Of a stretch of 64,000 nt of DNA, positions 44,601-53,144 are shown piece after piece. The DNA lies in NCBI GenBank assembly GCA_964411505.1, contig CAYPLH010000015.1:1-64000 (forward strand), read 5' to 3'. The translations under genes were made by a program, and so were the position numbers. Below the pieces are notes generated by a model. It had not been told where the DNA came from, ran no database searches, and saw nothing but the letters and a program-made list of their open reading frames with translations. Each line of letters starts with the position of its first letter. The first letter of the stretch is position 1. The stretch comes from CAYPLH01 sp964411505. Lineage in GTDB: Bacteria; Bacillota; Clostridia; CAYPLH01; DUMO01.

Positions 44601-46108
44601 TTGACAGCCATACTGCAGATGCGGGAATCGACACGCGCATTGAGGCATTTCTTGACGTTGTGGCAAGATATAGGCAGCTTAATCGCAATACCTATGAAAG
44701 CATTGGCTATAGAGGACATTTGCCAAATCCCACCAGCAAAAAAACAGCCCAGTCGCAATATATTCCGGCATATACCTTAATGGAAAATGATAAATTCTTT
44801 GTATTTGATTCAAAGGGTGAAAAGTATGAGCTTTCTGACAAACATGTTCATGTATTGCTCCCGTCCATGGGTGATATTGGTTCAAGGTGTCTTGCTGCGT
44901 CATTCCGCTTTGCAGGCGTGAGAGCAACCTGTCTTAAGCCACCTCAAGAAGCAGAACTGTTAACAGGAAGAGCAAACTCAAGCTGTAAAGAGTGTCTTCC
45001 CCTGCTACTTACAGCAGGAGGTCTTTTAAATTATCTTGAGCAAAAAGCAGTTCAAGAAGAGCTTTTGGTATATTTTATGCCTGATACCACCGGTCCTTGC
45101 CGATTTGGACAATATAACATACTGATTAGAAACATAATAAAAAAGAATAAAATAGAAGATGTTGCTCTTATTTCATTAAGCTCGGCAAATAGTTATGCAG
45201 GTCTTGGGACAGCTTTTCAGCTTAGGGCGTGGATAAGCGTTATTATTTCTGACGTTATGGATGATATATACAGTGCTTTATTGGTACTAGCAAAAGATAA
45301 GGACGAAGCAATTCGTGAATATAACAAGGTTGTAGATGAAGTTGTAAGAGCAGTAGAACAAGAAAGCTTATCCAGTCTTAAAACAGTATTGATTAAGGCT
45401 GCATCTACTCTTAATGAAATTCCCAAAAAAGGAAATCTTGAAGATATACCTAAAGTTGCCCTGCTTGGTGAAATCTTTGTAAGACGTGATCATTTTTCCT
45501 GCCAGCATATTATGCAACGACTGGCCGATAAAGGTATAGCGATAAAGACAGCTCCTGTTTCCGAGTGGCTATATTACTGCGATTATTTGCAAATTAAAAA
45601 ACTTCTTCACGGAAAAAAGAAAAACAGCTCAAGGCTGAAAACCTATGTTACACTTCCTGTTAAGAGAAGCTTGGAAAAGGCTATAAAAAGCATACTTTCT
45701 AAATCAGGTTTGTATGACTTTCATATGATTGATGTTGATTATATTATTAGTAAAGTAGAGCACCTGATTTCACCGAAACTTACTGGAGAAGCCATATTGA
45801 CAATAGGAGGAGCTTTGACTGAAATAATTGACGAGGTATCCGGAGTTATAGCTATAGGTCCCTTTGGTTGTATGCCTAACAGAATAGCAGAATCCATTAT
45901 TACCAAAACACTCGACAAAGAAAAACTGAGTGCTACACATGCTCCCGACCTTGTTGAAAAGATCATCAAGGATTATCCATCACTCCCATTTCTCGCAGTT
46001 GAAAGTGATGGTAATGTTTTTCCCCAAGTGGTTGAGGCACGACTAGAAGCATTCTGTCTGCAGGTGAAAAGGCTAAATGGTGCAATTTTAGAGGCAAATG
46101 CAAAGTAG
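41660..46108 (+). CDS. Giant acyl-CoA dehydratase activase-type protein (two BadF/HgdC ATPase domains plus DUF2229)
   Basis: 1482 residues. Two ASKHA-type ATPase domains of the BadF/BadG/HgdC activator family: the first ~1-260 (CASGTGEFY near 125), the second ~300-565 (GLDVGSTTTKAV, GGQDAKYTYI, CSAGTGSFLEE near 424). They are followed by a DUF2229 domain and a long C-terminal region of HgdB-like type. The Cys in the CSAGTGSF loops is the [4Fe-4S] ligand of this family. Activators inject an electron into 2-hydroxyacyl-CoA dehydratases using ATP. No dehydratase subunit genes are adjacent, and the roles of such giant versions are not known. Confidence 0.87.
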   Translation: MRAAGICLGASNISIVIIEQENNKINLIESFSTPHNGNVKEKLKYIFDTFKLYDFEHLATTGRKFRQFTNMSSISEPEAVEYAYKYTKEKYKNIDTIVSAGGESFMLYRLDKTGRICGVQTGNKCASGTGEFYLQQLKRMGLTPKDISHEDNIEPYKVSGRCSVFCKSDCTHALNKGESKQKVVAGLSAMMATKITELVKISPCNNILLIGGTSHNKTMVNFLRSEIDMLKVADEAAYFEALGTAVWALENKMNKINKDDIFADKKGSFSFLPSLDQFESKVVFKNMERGTATSGDECIIGLDVGSTTTKAVIMRVSDNSILASEYLRTNGDPVRAAKMCYQSLDSQISVPLKINGLGVTGSGRQIAGLHVLTNGVINEIIAHATAAVHFDHEVDTIFEIGGQDAKYTYITNGVASDYAMNEACSAGTGSFLEESAKESMGIEMTDIAEIAIKGANPPNFNDQCAAFIGSDIKTAVQEGLGTSDIVAGLVYSICRNYVNRVKGNRPVGKKVFMQGGVCYNKAVPLAMASLTGKEIIVPPEPGLMGAFGVALEVKHRILACLMNKQSFVLSELSQRPVIYGKPFICSGGKEKCDRKCNISIMEIKGRKYPFGGACNKYVNLLKNETYDSSKLDLVALREELVFHKYAVPYEKAVLFKTQKGLKDTNDTKNINVEIQPNEHVTTEQTIMGNSHTNNNTLSKTKIGIIKSLMVNTLYPLYFNFFSRLGFEVVLSDKPDDSGMERKGASFCYPVELSHGLLAELIKTDVDYIFLPQVRELCMEKGAKSSVTCPFAQGEPYYLKSTFDELKGERLLTPVLDFSENPEIVSKAFCQIGQQLGFSREESLMAYLYAQEKYSSCVSEMKSIGQRTIKELESDPSKKAVILFGRPYNAFSKEANMGIPQKFASRGSLIIPVDFLDVSSCEPEKYMYWTTGQIILKAAKYIVHHPQLYGVYITNFSCGPDSFVIGYFRDIMKEKPSLTLELDSHTADAGIDTRIEAFLDVVARYRQLNRNTYESIGYRGHLPNPTSKKTAQSQYIPAYTLMENDKFFVFDSKGEKYELSDKHVHVLLPSMGDIGSRCLAASFRFAGVRATCLKPPQEAELLTGRANSSCKECLPLLLTAGGLLNYLEQKAVQEELLVYFMPDTTGPCRFGQYNILIRNIIKKNKIEDVALISLSSANSYAGLGTAFQLRAWISVIISDVMDDIYSALLVLAKDKDEAIREYNKVVDEVVRAVEQESLSSLKTVLIKAASTLNEIPKKGNLEDIPKVALLGEIFVRRDHFSCQHIMQRLADKGIAIKTAPVSEWLYYCDYLQIKKLLHGKKKNSSRLKTYVTLPVKRSLEKAIKSILSKSGLYDFHMIDVDYIISKVEHLISPKLTGEAILTIGGALTEIIDEVSGVIAIGPFGCMPNRIAESIITKTLDKEKLSATHAPDLVEKIIKDYPSLPFLAVESDGNVFPQVVEARLEAFCLQVKRLNGAILEANAK

Positions 46109-46265
46109 CCGATAATTGTAATATTCTGACTCCTTTGCAAATCGGCACTCTGACTTTACTAAAACTTTAGATATTGATAAGCGTAATCACCAAACTTGAC
46201 GATTAATAGTCAACAAATTTTGGACAAATAATAGCTATTAGCTACTGACAAATATGGAGGTTTTT

Positions 46266-47174
46266 ATGGACAGCAATATTGTAATAAATCAGGTAATAGT
46301 TTTATTCCTGATAATGGCAGTTGGATTTATCTTAAGAAAAGTAGAAATTGTTGATAAGTATGTGAGCAAAAAACTGTCCTCTTTCTTATTGAAAATTACT
46401 TTGCCCTTTATGGTTATCATATCGTTTCAATTTGAGTTTTCACCTGGAAAACTTAAAAACTTAGGCTTTGTTTTCATCTGTTCTCTCCTGATTCATGCAT
46501 CCAGCATTCTGCTTGCACGGTATATATTTATAAAGATACCTGATAGCGAACAGAAGGTGTTAAAGTTTGCTACTGTTTTTTCAAATTGTGCTTTTATGGG
46601 GTTTCCTGTTTTGCATAGTCTTTATGGTAATGATGGAATCTTTTATGGTTCAGCCTATATTATGGTTTTTAATATTTTAATCTGGACATACGGTATCCTT
46701 GTATTTCAGAAAGGCAAGAAAACAATAACTATAAATAATATTCTCCTTAACCCCGGAATTATTTCAGTAATCATTGGCATTCTCCTTTTCATTACAAGTA
46801 CAAGTCTACCTTACCCCATTTACAGTGCACTTGATATGGTCGGGTCAATGACAACACCAATTTCTATGATCATTATTGGAGGAATTCTAGCAGACATTGA
46901 TTTTAAAAAAGCTTTTTCAGGGTTTTCGCTATACTACGGATCATTTATAAGACTTTTGATTATTCCACTTATAGTGCTGGCAATATTAAAACTAACTCCA
47001 CTTGACGACTTGCTTCTAGGCATATGCGTGGTTTCATCAGCAATGCCTGCAGCAGCCAACACCGCAATTTTTGCTGAGATGTATGAAGGCGACTCTCTTT
47101 TTGCTTCTCGGCTTGTTGGAATTAGCACTCTTTTGTCTATAATAACTATACCGCTCATTATTGTGCTACTATGA
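46266..47174 (+). CDS. AEC-family transporter
   Basis: 302 residues, about ten helices, AEC/malate permease family. FLLKITLPFMVI in the first repeat and VVSSAMPAAANTAIFAE in the second repeat are family hallmarks. The start is the ATG at 46266 after GGAGG (5 nt); the ATG at 46254 overlaps that site. Its stop codon overlaps the end of the convergent hisF gene by 6 nt. It is 157 nt downstream of the giant activase on the same strand, with no terminator seen between. Confidence 0.83.
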   Translation: MDSNIVINQVIVLFLIMAVGFILRKVEIVDKYVSKKLSSFLLKITLPFMVIISFQFEFSPGKLKNLGFVFICSLLIHASSILLARYIFIKIPDSEQKVLKFATVFSNCAFMGFPVLHSLYGNDGIFYGSAYIMVFNILIWTYGILVFQKGKKTITINNILLNPGIISVIIGILLFITSTSLPYPIYSALDMVGSMTTPISMIIIGGILADIDFKKAFSGFSLYYGSFIRLLIIPLIVLAILKLTPLDDLLLGICVVSSAMPAAANTAIFAEMYEGDSLFASRLVGISTLLSIITIPLIIVLL

Positions 47175-47936
47175 GAAAATACTTACTTCAATGCCTCTGT
47201 TTTTTAAATATTTTTTTAACTCCGCTATCTCCACCTCTTTAAAATGAAACAGAGAAGCTGCCAGAACAGCATCAGCTTTACCTTCAGTAAGGGCATCGTA
47301 AAAATGCTCCATGGTTCCTGCTCCTCCTGAGGCAATTACAGGAATGTTAACACTTTCTGATACGCTGCGTGTCAGTTCGAGGTCATAACCATTTTTGGTG
47401 CCGTCGCAATCCATACTGGTAAGAAGAATTTCACCGCAGCCAAGCTTCTCGGCTTCTTTTGCCCATTCAACAACATCTTTTCCGCTATTATCCCTGCCCC
47501 CGTTAATGTACGCATCCCATCCTGATCCATCCTGACGTTTTTTTGCGTCGATTGCCACAACTACGCACTGGCTTCCAAAGCTTATTGCAGCCTCTTTTAT
47601 CAGTTCAGGCCTTTTTAGTGCAGCTGAGCTTACTGATATTTTATTGGCTCCAGCTTTTAGAATTCTCTGAAAATCCTCTACTGTTCTAATCCCTCCGCCA
47701 ACAGTGAAAGGAATAGTAACCTGTTTTGCCACTTTCATGACAACATCCAGCATAGTTTCCCTTCCTTCAGTAGTCGCTGTTATATCTAAAAATACAAGCT
47801 CATCAGCACCAGCTGTGTTATAATAAGCAGCTATCTTTACCGGATCACCTGCATCTTTTATGTTTACAAAATTAACTCCTTTAACCACCCTGCCCGAGAG
47901 TATATCAAGGCACGGTATAATTCTTCTTGTAAGCAT
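47169..47936 (-). CDS. hisF: Imidazole glycerol phosphate synthase subunit HisF
   Basis: 255 residues, TIM barrel; with HisH converts PRFAR to IGP and AICAR, using ammonia from glutamine. Catalytic acids are present: IPCLDILSGR (Asp11) and SMDCDGTKNG (Asp ~130). It is the last gene of the operon. No hisH gene is next to it and its 3' end overlaps the convergent AEC gene. Confidence 0.95.
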   Translation of the reverse strand: MLTRRIIPCLDILSGRVVKGVNFVNIKDAGDPVKIAAYYNTAGADELVFLDITATTEGRETMLDVVMKVAKQVTIPFTVGGGIRTVEDFQRILKAGANKISVSSAALKRPELIKEAAISFGSQCVVVAIDAKKRQDGSGWDAYINGGRDNSGKDVVEWAKEAEKLGCGEILLTSMDCDGTKNGYDLELTRSVSESVNIPVIASGGAGTMEHFYDALTEGKADAVLAASLFHFKEVEIAELKKYLKNRGIEVSIFS

Positions 47937-47958
47937 TTTTACATCTCACCTTTCAAAA

Positions 47959-48684
47959 TTAAATTTGAGTCCGCCTAGCAATCTTTATTGCTTGCGTCAA
48001 ATCTACGTTCCCGGTATAAAGTGCTTTTCCAATTATGACACCAAAAACCCCTGTTTCTTTAAGATTCTTGACGTCCTCAAGGCACCCTACACCGCCTGAT
48101 GCTATTACATCAATTCCTACCGAAGTGGCCATTCTTTCCATTGCAAAAAGGTTAGGTCCTTTTAACATGCCATCCCGAGATATGTCTGTATAAATAATAG
48201 TGACAGCCCCTATTGACTCAACCTTCTTTGCCAGTTCAAGCGCATCAACGTCACTGTTCTTTTCCCAGCCGTCCACGGACACTTTTCCACCCTTTGCATC
48301 TATTCCTATGGCAATTTTATTTTTAAACTTTCTTAATGCTTTTTCCACCAACTCAGGGTTTTTAACTACGCTGGTTCCGAGTATAACCCTGCTGACACCC
48401 CTATTAAAAAGGTCTTCTATAGTCTCAAATGATCTTATTCCTCCACCTATTTGCACAGGTATATCAATACTTGAAGATATTTTGCCTATCAATTCATGAT
48501 TAATGGGTCTACCTGTCCTTGCACCATCAAGGTCAACAACATGTAAATACTCAGCACCACATGATGCCCATTTTAATGCCATCGTGAAAGGTTCATCCGA
48601 GTAGGTGGTAACACTATCGAATTTCCCTTGGACAAGCCTTACACATTTTCCGTCTTTTATGTCAATCGCGGGATATATAATCAT
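47959..48684 (-). CDS. hisA: Phosphoribosylformimino-AICAR ribotide isomerase HisA
   Basis: 241 residues, a TIM barrel homologous to HisF. Catalytic Asp8 in PAIDIKDGKCVRL and the second acid in IIYTDISRDGM. Lies 22 nt from hisF and 14 nt from hisB. Confidence 0.95.
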   Translation of the reverse strand: MIIYPAIDIKDGKCVRLVQGKFDSVTTYSDEPFTMALKWASCGAEYLHVVDLDGARTGRPINHELIGKISSSIDIPVQIGGGIRSFETIEDLFNRGVSRVILGTSVVKNPELVEKALRKFKNKIAIGIDAKGGKVSVDGWEKNSDVDALELAKKVESIGAVTIIYTDISRDGMLKGPNLFAMERMATSVGIDVIASGGVGCLEDVKNLKETGVFGVIIGKALYTGNVDLTQAIKIARRTQI

Positions 48685-48698
48685 TTTATCTCCTTTTT

Positions 48699-49286
48699 CT
48701 AAAGTACTCCTTTTGTAGACATAACGCCTTTTATTCTTTCGTCCAGCTCGGAAGCTTGGTCCACTGCCCTTCCAAAAGCTTTAAAAACAGCTTCAACCAT
48801 ATGGTGATTGTTGCTTCCGTAGGGCACCTTTATATGTATATTCATTTGTGCATTATATGAAACTGCACGGAAAAACTCTTCTATTAGTTCAGAATCCATG
48901 TTTCCAAGCTTTTGTTCTTTCAATGGAACGTCAAACACAAGGAAGGGTCTTCCCCCAAAATCAACAGAGACCATAGCAAGGCTTTCATCCATCGGCACAA
49001 AGGAAGTCCCATATCTTCTAATGGATTTTTTATCGCCTAATGCTTTATTAAAAGCTTGTCCAAGAACAATACCCGCATCCTCCACAGTATGATGTGCATC
49101 TACATCAAGGTCGCCTTTTGCCTTTAGCACAAGGTCAAACAAACCATGTTTCGTAAATAGGTTCAGCATATGATCAAAAAATCCTATACCTGTTTTAATA
49201 TCAGCAGTGCCGCTTCCATCCAAATTCAACTTTAATTTAATGTCTGTCTCAGTAGTAGTACGTGTAATTTCAGCTTCTCTTGTCAA
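48699..49286 (-). CDS. hisB: Imidazoleglycerol-phosphate dehydratase HisB
   Basis: 195 residues, monofunctional (no phosphatase domain). Both manganese-binding histidine clusters are seen: FFDHMLNLFTKHG, DVDAHHTVEDAGI, and SNNHHMVEAVFKAFGRA. There are 99 nt between it and hisD, too short for a hisC gene. Confidence 0.95.
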   Translation of the reverse strand: MTREAEITRTTTETDIKLKLNLDGSGTADIKTGIGFFDHMLNLFTKHGLFDLVLKAKGDLDVDAHHTVEDAGIVLGQAFNKALGDKKSIRRYGTSFVPMDESLAMVSVDFGGRPFLVFDVPLKEQKLGNMDSELIEEFFRAVSYNAQMNIHIKVPYGSNNHHMVEAVFKAFGRAVDQASELDERIKGVMSTKGVL

Positions 49287-49385
49287 AAAAACACCTCCAG
49301 TATTCTTATTTAGCTTACAGCAAACTGGCTGGAACCAATTTTTTTAACTATCATTTCTTCTTTCCTGCCTTTATTGCAGTATTGC

Positions 49386-50678
49386 TTATTCCTCAAATCT
49401 TATTCTCACCGCGTTAGCGTGGGCACTTAACTCTTCAGCTTCAGCAAAACGCTGGACATCATCCTTAACCTTATAAAGTGCTCTTTTGTTATAAGATATA
49501 ATACTAGATTTTTTTATAAAGTCGCTTGTGCAAAGTGGTGAAAAAAACCTTGCAGTCCCTCCTGTAGGCAGCACATGGTTTGGTCCTGCAAAATAATCTC
49601 CCAGTGGTTCTGGAGAAAACGAACCCATAAAAATTGCTCCAGTATTTTTTATCTGACCAATATAATCAAAAGGATACTCTACACACAATTCCAGATGTTC
49701 AGGAGCTATCCTGTTGGATAAAGCGATTGCCGATTCAATATCATCAGTAAGAATAATTGCTCCATATTCCTCAAGAGACTTTTTAATTATATCTTTTCTG
49801 TCAAGCTTTTCAAGCTGCAATGCTACCTGTTCCCTGACATCCTCCGCAATCTTATTTGATGTTGTTATCAATATAGAAGATGCATATATATCGTGTTCCG
49901 CCTGTGATAGAAGATCTGCAGCAATAAAAGCTGGATTTGCACTTTTGTCTGCTATTACAAGTATTTCACTAGGCCCTGCAACCATGTCAATATCACAATA
50001 CCCATAAACCATTCGCTTTGCCTCTGCAACAAAAATATTACCCGGACCTACGATTTTATCCACCTTATCAATAGTGTCCGTACCAAACGCCATAGCCGCA
50101 ATAGCTTGAGCTCCACCTACCCTGAAAATTTTAGTAACACCTGCTTCTTTAGCTGTTGCAAGCATAGCAGGATTTATTCCCTTTTTTCCTCCTGGCGGTG
50201 TTGTCATTATAATATTTTTGACACCAGCAACACGAGCTGGTATGGCGGTCATAAGTATTGTTGAAATAAGCGGTGCCGTCCCTCCCGGGACATATATTCC
50301 GACTCTATCAAAAGGACGGATAAGCTGACCCAAAACTATTCCTTCTTTTTCTACATCAAACCACGAGGTGTCTTTTTGCTTTTCATGAAAGGACCTGATA
50401 TTCTCCCCCGCTCTTTTTATTGTATTTATAAGCTCCGTATCAATACGGCTATAGGCTTCATCAATTTCAGATTGACATACCTCGATGTCACAGCTTTCAA
50501 AATCTACTTGGTCAAACTTGCGTGTATATTCTAAAAGTGCATTATCGCCATTTTTTCTTACATCATTAAGTATACCTTTTACTTTTTTTGAAACATCGAC
50601 AAGTTCCATCCCACCCCTTGCTGCAAGATTACTAAAAAAAACCTCTAGCTCGCCGTTGCTCTTTATTATTTTAAGCAT
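49386..50678 (-). CDS. hisD: Histidinol dehydrogenase HisD
   Basis: 430 residues. Zinc and substrate motifs: GPSEILVIAD, LLSQAEHD and a C-terminal GPNHVLPTGGTARF with the zinc-binding His. Start ATG at 50678 with AAAGGTG 6 nt before. It overlaps hisG by 8 nt. Confidence 0.95.
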   Translation of the reverse strand: MLKIIKSNGELEVFFSNLAARGGMELVDVSKKVKGILNDVRKNGDNALLEYTRKFDQVDFESCDIEVCQSEIDEAYSRIDTELINTIKRAGENIRSFHEKQKDTSWFDVEKEGIVLGQLIRPFDRVGIYVPGGTAPLISTILMTAIPARVAGVKNIIMTTPPGGKKGINPAMLATAKEAGVTKIFRVGGAQAIAAMAFGTDTIDKVDKIVGPGNIFVAEAKRMVYGYCDIDMVAGPSEILVIADKSANPAFIAADLLSQAEHDIYASSILITTSNKIAEDVREQVALQLEKLDRKDIIKKSLEEYGAIILTDDIESAIALSNRIAPEHLELCVEYPFDYIGQIKNTGAIFMGSFSPEPLGDYFAGPNHVLPTGGTARFFSPLCTSDFIKKSSIISYNKRALYKVKDDVQRFAEAEELSAHANAVRIRFEE

Positions 50679-51333
50679 TGTTATCACCTTTTTCTTTCAA
50701 CTTCAGATAACCTCTAATACCATCTACAATAGCATTAATCTTATCACTTTGCATTTTCATACTAACTTTGTTGATTACAAGCCTCGCACTGATATCAGCT
50801 ATTTCTTCTAAAACTACCAATCCGTTTTCCTTAAGAGTTCTTCCGCTTTCAACTAAGTCAACAATCACTTCCGAAAGACCAATTAACGGGGCTAGTTCTA
50901 CCGAGCCATTGAGTTTTATAACTTCTATTGATTCCTGCTTTTTTTTGGCAAAGTATTCACGCGCTATCTGAGGGTATTTTGTGGCAACCCTTTTGTTATT
51001 GAGACTATCAAGCTTACCTACATGTAGTGGTGAGCCAGCAACTACCATTTTACACTGAGCAAATCCGAGATCCAGCACCTCGTACAAATCTCTTCCTTCC
51101 TCCATAAGTGTGTCCTTACCGACTATTCCGATATCAGCTGCTCCATATTCCACATAAGTAGGAACATCCGCAGGCTTAGCAAGGAAAAATTTGATTTTGC
51201 TCTTTTCGTCAGATAATATTAACTTTCTTTTTGCATTCTTTATCTTTAAACAATCTATTCCTATTGATTCAAACATATCAATAGCTTTTTCTTCAAGCCT
51301 TCCTTTTGCTAGAGCTATTGTAAGATATCTCAT
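50671..51333 (-). CDS. hisG: ATP phosphoribosyltransferase HisG, short form
   Basis: 220 residues, the HisG_S type which lacks the C-terminal regulatory domain and works only with HisZ. TIALAKGRLEE at the start and VEYGAADIGIVGKDTL are typical. Start at ATG 51333, 8 nt after GGAGG; the longer ORF overlaps this site. HisZ lies upstream, consistent with the octameric HisGZ enzyme. Confidence 0.95.
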   Translation of the reverse strand: MRYLTIALAKGRLEEKAIDMFESIGIDCLKIKNAKRKLILSDEKSKIKFFLAKPADVPTYVEYGAADIGIVGKDTLMEEGRDLYEVLDLGFAQCKMVVAGSPLHVGKLDSLNNKRVATKYPQIAREYFAKKKQESIEVIKLNGSVELAPLIGLSEVIVDLVESGRTLKENGLVVLEEIADISARLVINKVSMKMQSDKINAIVDGIRGYLKLKEKGDNNA

Positions 51334-51421
51334 AGTTACGACCTCCATTTTGGTGACTACACCCTACTTATGTTAACCATTTTTTAAAGAATCAGTTTAT
51401 TTCATTTATTTACTCTTATTT

Positions 51422-51459
51422 AACAAGTGTTTGCCTAAATTATACTTTAAACACTTGTT
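51422..51459 (-). promoter_or_regulatory. Hairpin between hisZ and hisG
   Basis: AACAAGTGTTT and AAACACTTGTT form a perfect 11-bp stem with a 16-nt loop inside the 187-nt gap. The gap is flanked by direct repeats of CACCCTACTTAT (51360-51371 and 51463-51474). There is no T-run suited to a terminator. Possibly a processing or attenuation element. Confidence 0.5.
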
Positions 51460-51520
51460 CATCACCCTACTTATAAGATTTGCAATTAACTCCTACAAAT
51501 TCTTTTTATTTATTACTACT

Positions 51521-52777
51521 TCATCTTTTAAGCAGTTCATCAATAGTAACTTTTTTTGTTTTGTCCATTTTTACATCATATACTTCAATGTTTCCTTCAT
51601 CGTAAACATATATAATTCCACCAATTCCCTTTGCATAAGCGTAATCTTTAAGTTGCTCCTTTAAATATCCAGTTATATCCACTTCCACTACAAGCCCTTG
51701 GTTTCTCAGCTGCTCGCAAATCACAAATGCTGTCCTTCTTCCGCCTGTATTGTAAGATATCAAAGTTGCCGGTTCTTGATCAGCCTGTTCTACATTTTGT
51801 CTGTTTAAAGCATTCAAAACTGTATTGATACCAAGCGCAAATCCGGTAGCAGATAGCTTTCTTCCATAGTTCTCCACCAAATTATCATAGCGACCGCCGC
51901 TTAGTATGGGAAAACCTACACCATGCGTAAATCCTCTGAACACAATGCCTGTGTAGTAGTTCATACTTTGCACCATGCCAAGGTCAATAGATATATACTT
52001 ACTCATATCGTAATCATCAAGTATTTCAAGAACTATACGTAAATTATTTAAAGCTTCAAGCGAACGTTTGTTGGATGTAATCTCTTCAAATCTGGAAATA
52101 ACTGCATTAGGTTTGCCTGAAGACCCTGTAAGGTTAAGCACAAGCTTCTCTAATTCATCCTTAATAGTATGCTCTTTAAAAAACTCCTCTATTTCAACAT
52201 AGCTTTTATTCTCAATCAGAGTTTTCATTGTCTCCATGTCATTAGCAGATAATCCGCTGTCTTCCATAAGACCATTAAAAAAATCAACCTGCCCAATATT
52301 TATCTGAAATTCAAGAAGCCCAGTCGCTTTTATTGTACTTATAGCCATAGCAATAATTTCTGCATCTGCCTGCGCTGTGTTAATTCCCATTATTTCAATT
52401 CCCGCTTGGGTAAACTCCTTTTGTCTTCCGCCACCCATCTCTTTATAGTTGAATGTGTTTCCCACATAGAAAAACTTAAGTGGTAAAACTGTATCCCTGC
52501 ACTTTGTAGCAGCTATTCTTGCCACGGGAATAGTTATGTCTGGTCTTAGTACAAGTATTCTTCCCTGCTGGTCTGTTGTCTTGAACATGCTCTCCTGTGG
52601 AGTAAGGTTTTGCTCATTGAACACATCAAAAAACTCCAATGTGGGAGTCTCGACCTCGTTGTAGCCACAGTTTCTGAAAAGTGTTCTTATTTTGGACTCT
52701 AATTCCCTCTTTTTGTAACACTCGTCAAATAGTATATCTTGGACTCCTTCAGGAGTGTATATTTTCCACTTTGACAA
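51521..52777 (-). CDS. hisZ: ATP phosphoribosyltransferase regulatory subunit HisZ
   Basis: About 418 residues, a histidyl-tRNA synthetase-like protein without synthetase activity that is the regulatory partner of short HisG. Class II core motifs: RVLRPDITIPVAR-like LRPDITIPVARI and GGRQKEFTQAGIEIMG; LLSGGRYDNL in the C-terminal half. It is shorter than HisRS and lacks the anticodon domain in full form. A TTG 6 nt after AGGTG (52777) is the likely start; a GTG at 52786 would overlap the ribosome binding site. Confidence 0.9.
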   Translation of the reverse strand: MSKWKIYTPEGVQDILFDECYKKRELESKIRTLFRNCGYNEVETPTLEFFDVFNEQNLTPQESMFKTTDQQGRILVLRPDITIPVARIAATKCRDTVLPLKFFYVGNTFNYKEMGGGRQKEFTQAGIEIMGINTAQADAEIIAMAISTIKATGLLEFQINIGQVDFFNGLMEDSGLSANDMETMKTLIENKSYVEIEEFFKEHTIKDELEKLVLNLTGSSGKPNAVISRFEEITSNKRSLEALNNLRIVLEILDDYDMSKYISIDLGMVQSMNYYTGIVFRGFTHGVGFPILSGGRYDNLVENYGRKLSATGFALGINTVLNALNRQNVEQADQEPATLISYNTGGRRTAFVICEQLRNQGLVVEVDITGYLKEQLKDYAYAKGIGGIIYVYDEGNIEVYDVKMDKTKKVTIDELLKR

Positions 52778-52832
52778 ACCAAGCACCTCGCTTTATCACT
52801 TTACTAAGATAAATCACTAAATTATTATTTAA

Positions 52833-52861
52833 ATTCTACCATGCTATCAATACTGTGTCAA
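52833..52861 (-). promoter_or_regulatory. His operon promoter
   Basis: On the minus strand TTGACA, exactly 17 nt, TAGAAT; predicted start near 52826, about 50 nt before hisZ. No T-box leader is present in this short leader. Confidence 0.7.
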
Positions 52862-53144
52862 GAAAAAATAAGTATTCACTTTGACTGCTCGCCACTTTTC
52901 AATTTTTTCACAGCCTAAAAACATCACAGCAGGTGAACAAAAAAGGGGTTAGAGTCGTATTTTGTATCTCATTTGATTTTATGTTTTTTTTATACTCGCC
53001 TTTGTATAATAGCAATGTTAAAGGTTGACATGGGGCTGCAATTCGGGTAATTCTAGCATTCTAGTAAAACTCAATGCAAGAACTAGTCAATGAAAATTGT
53101 GGCTTATAACAGTATAACCATATTGTATAAGGAGGAACAAACAA
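52862..53144. other. Intergenic region, 283 nt
   Basis: Divergent gap between hisZ and the S-layer gene. A TATAAT-like box near 53006 may belong to the S-layer gene. Nothing else recognised. Confidence 0.4.

Noticed and set aside
52778..53144. A T-box or attenuator before the his operon
   Set aside because: No AGGGTGGNACCGCG-like antiterminator on the minus strand, and the predicted leader is only about 50 nt.
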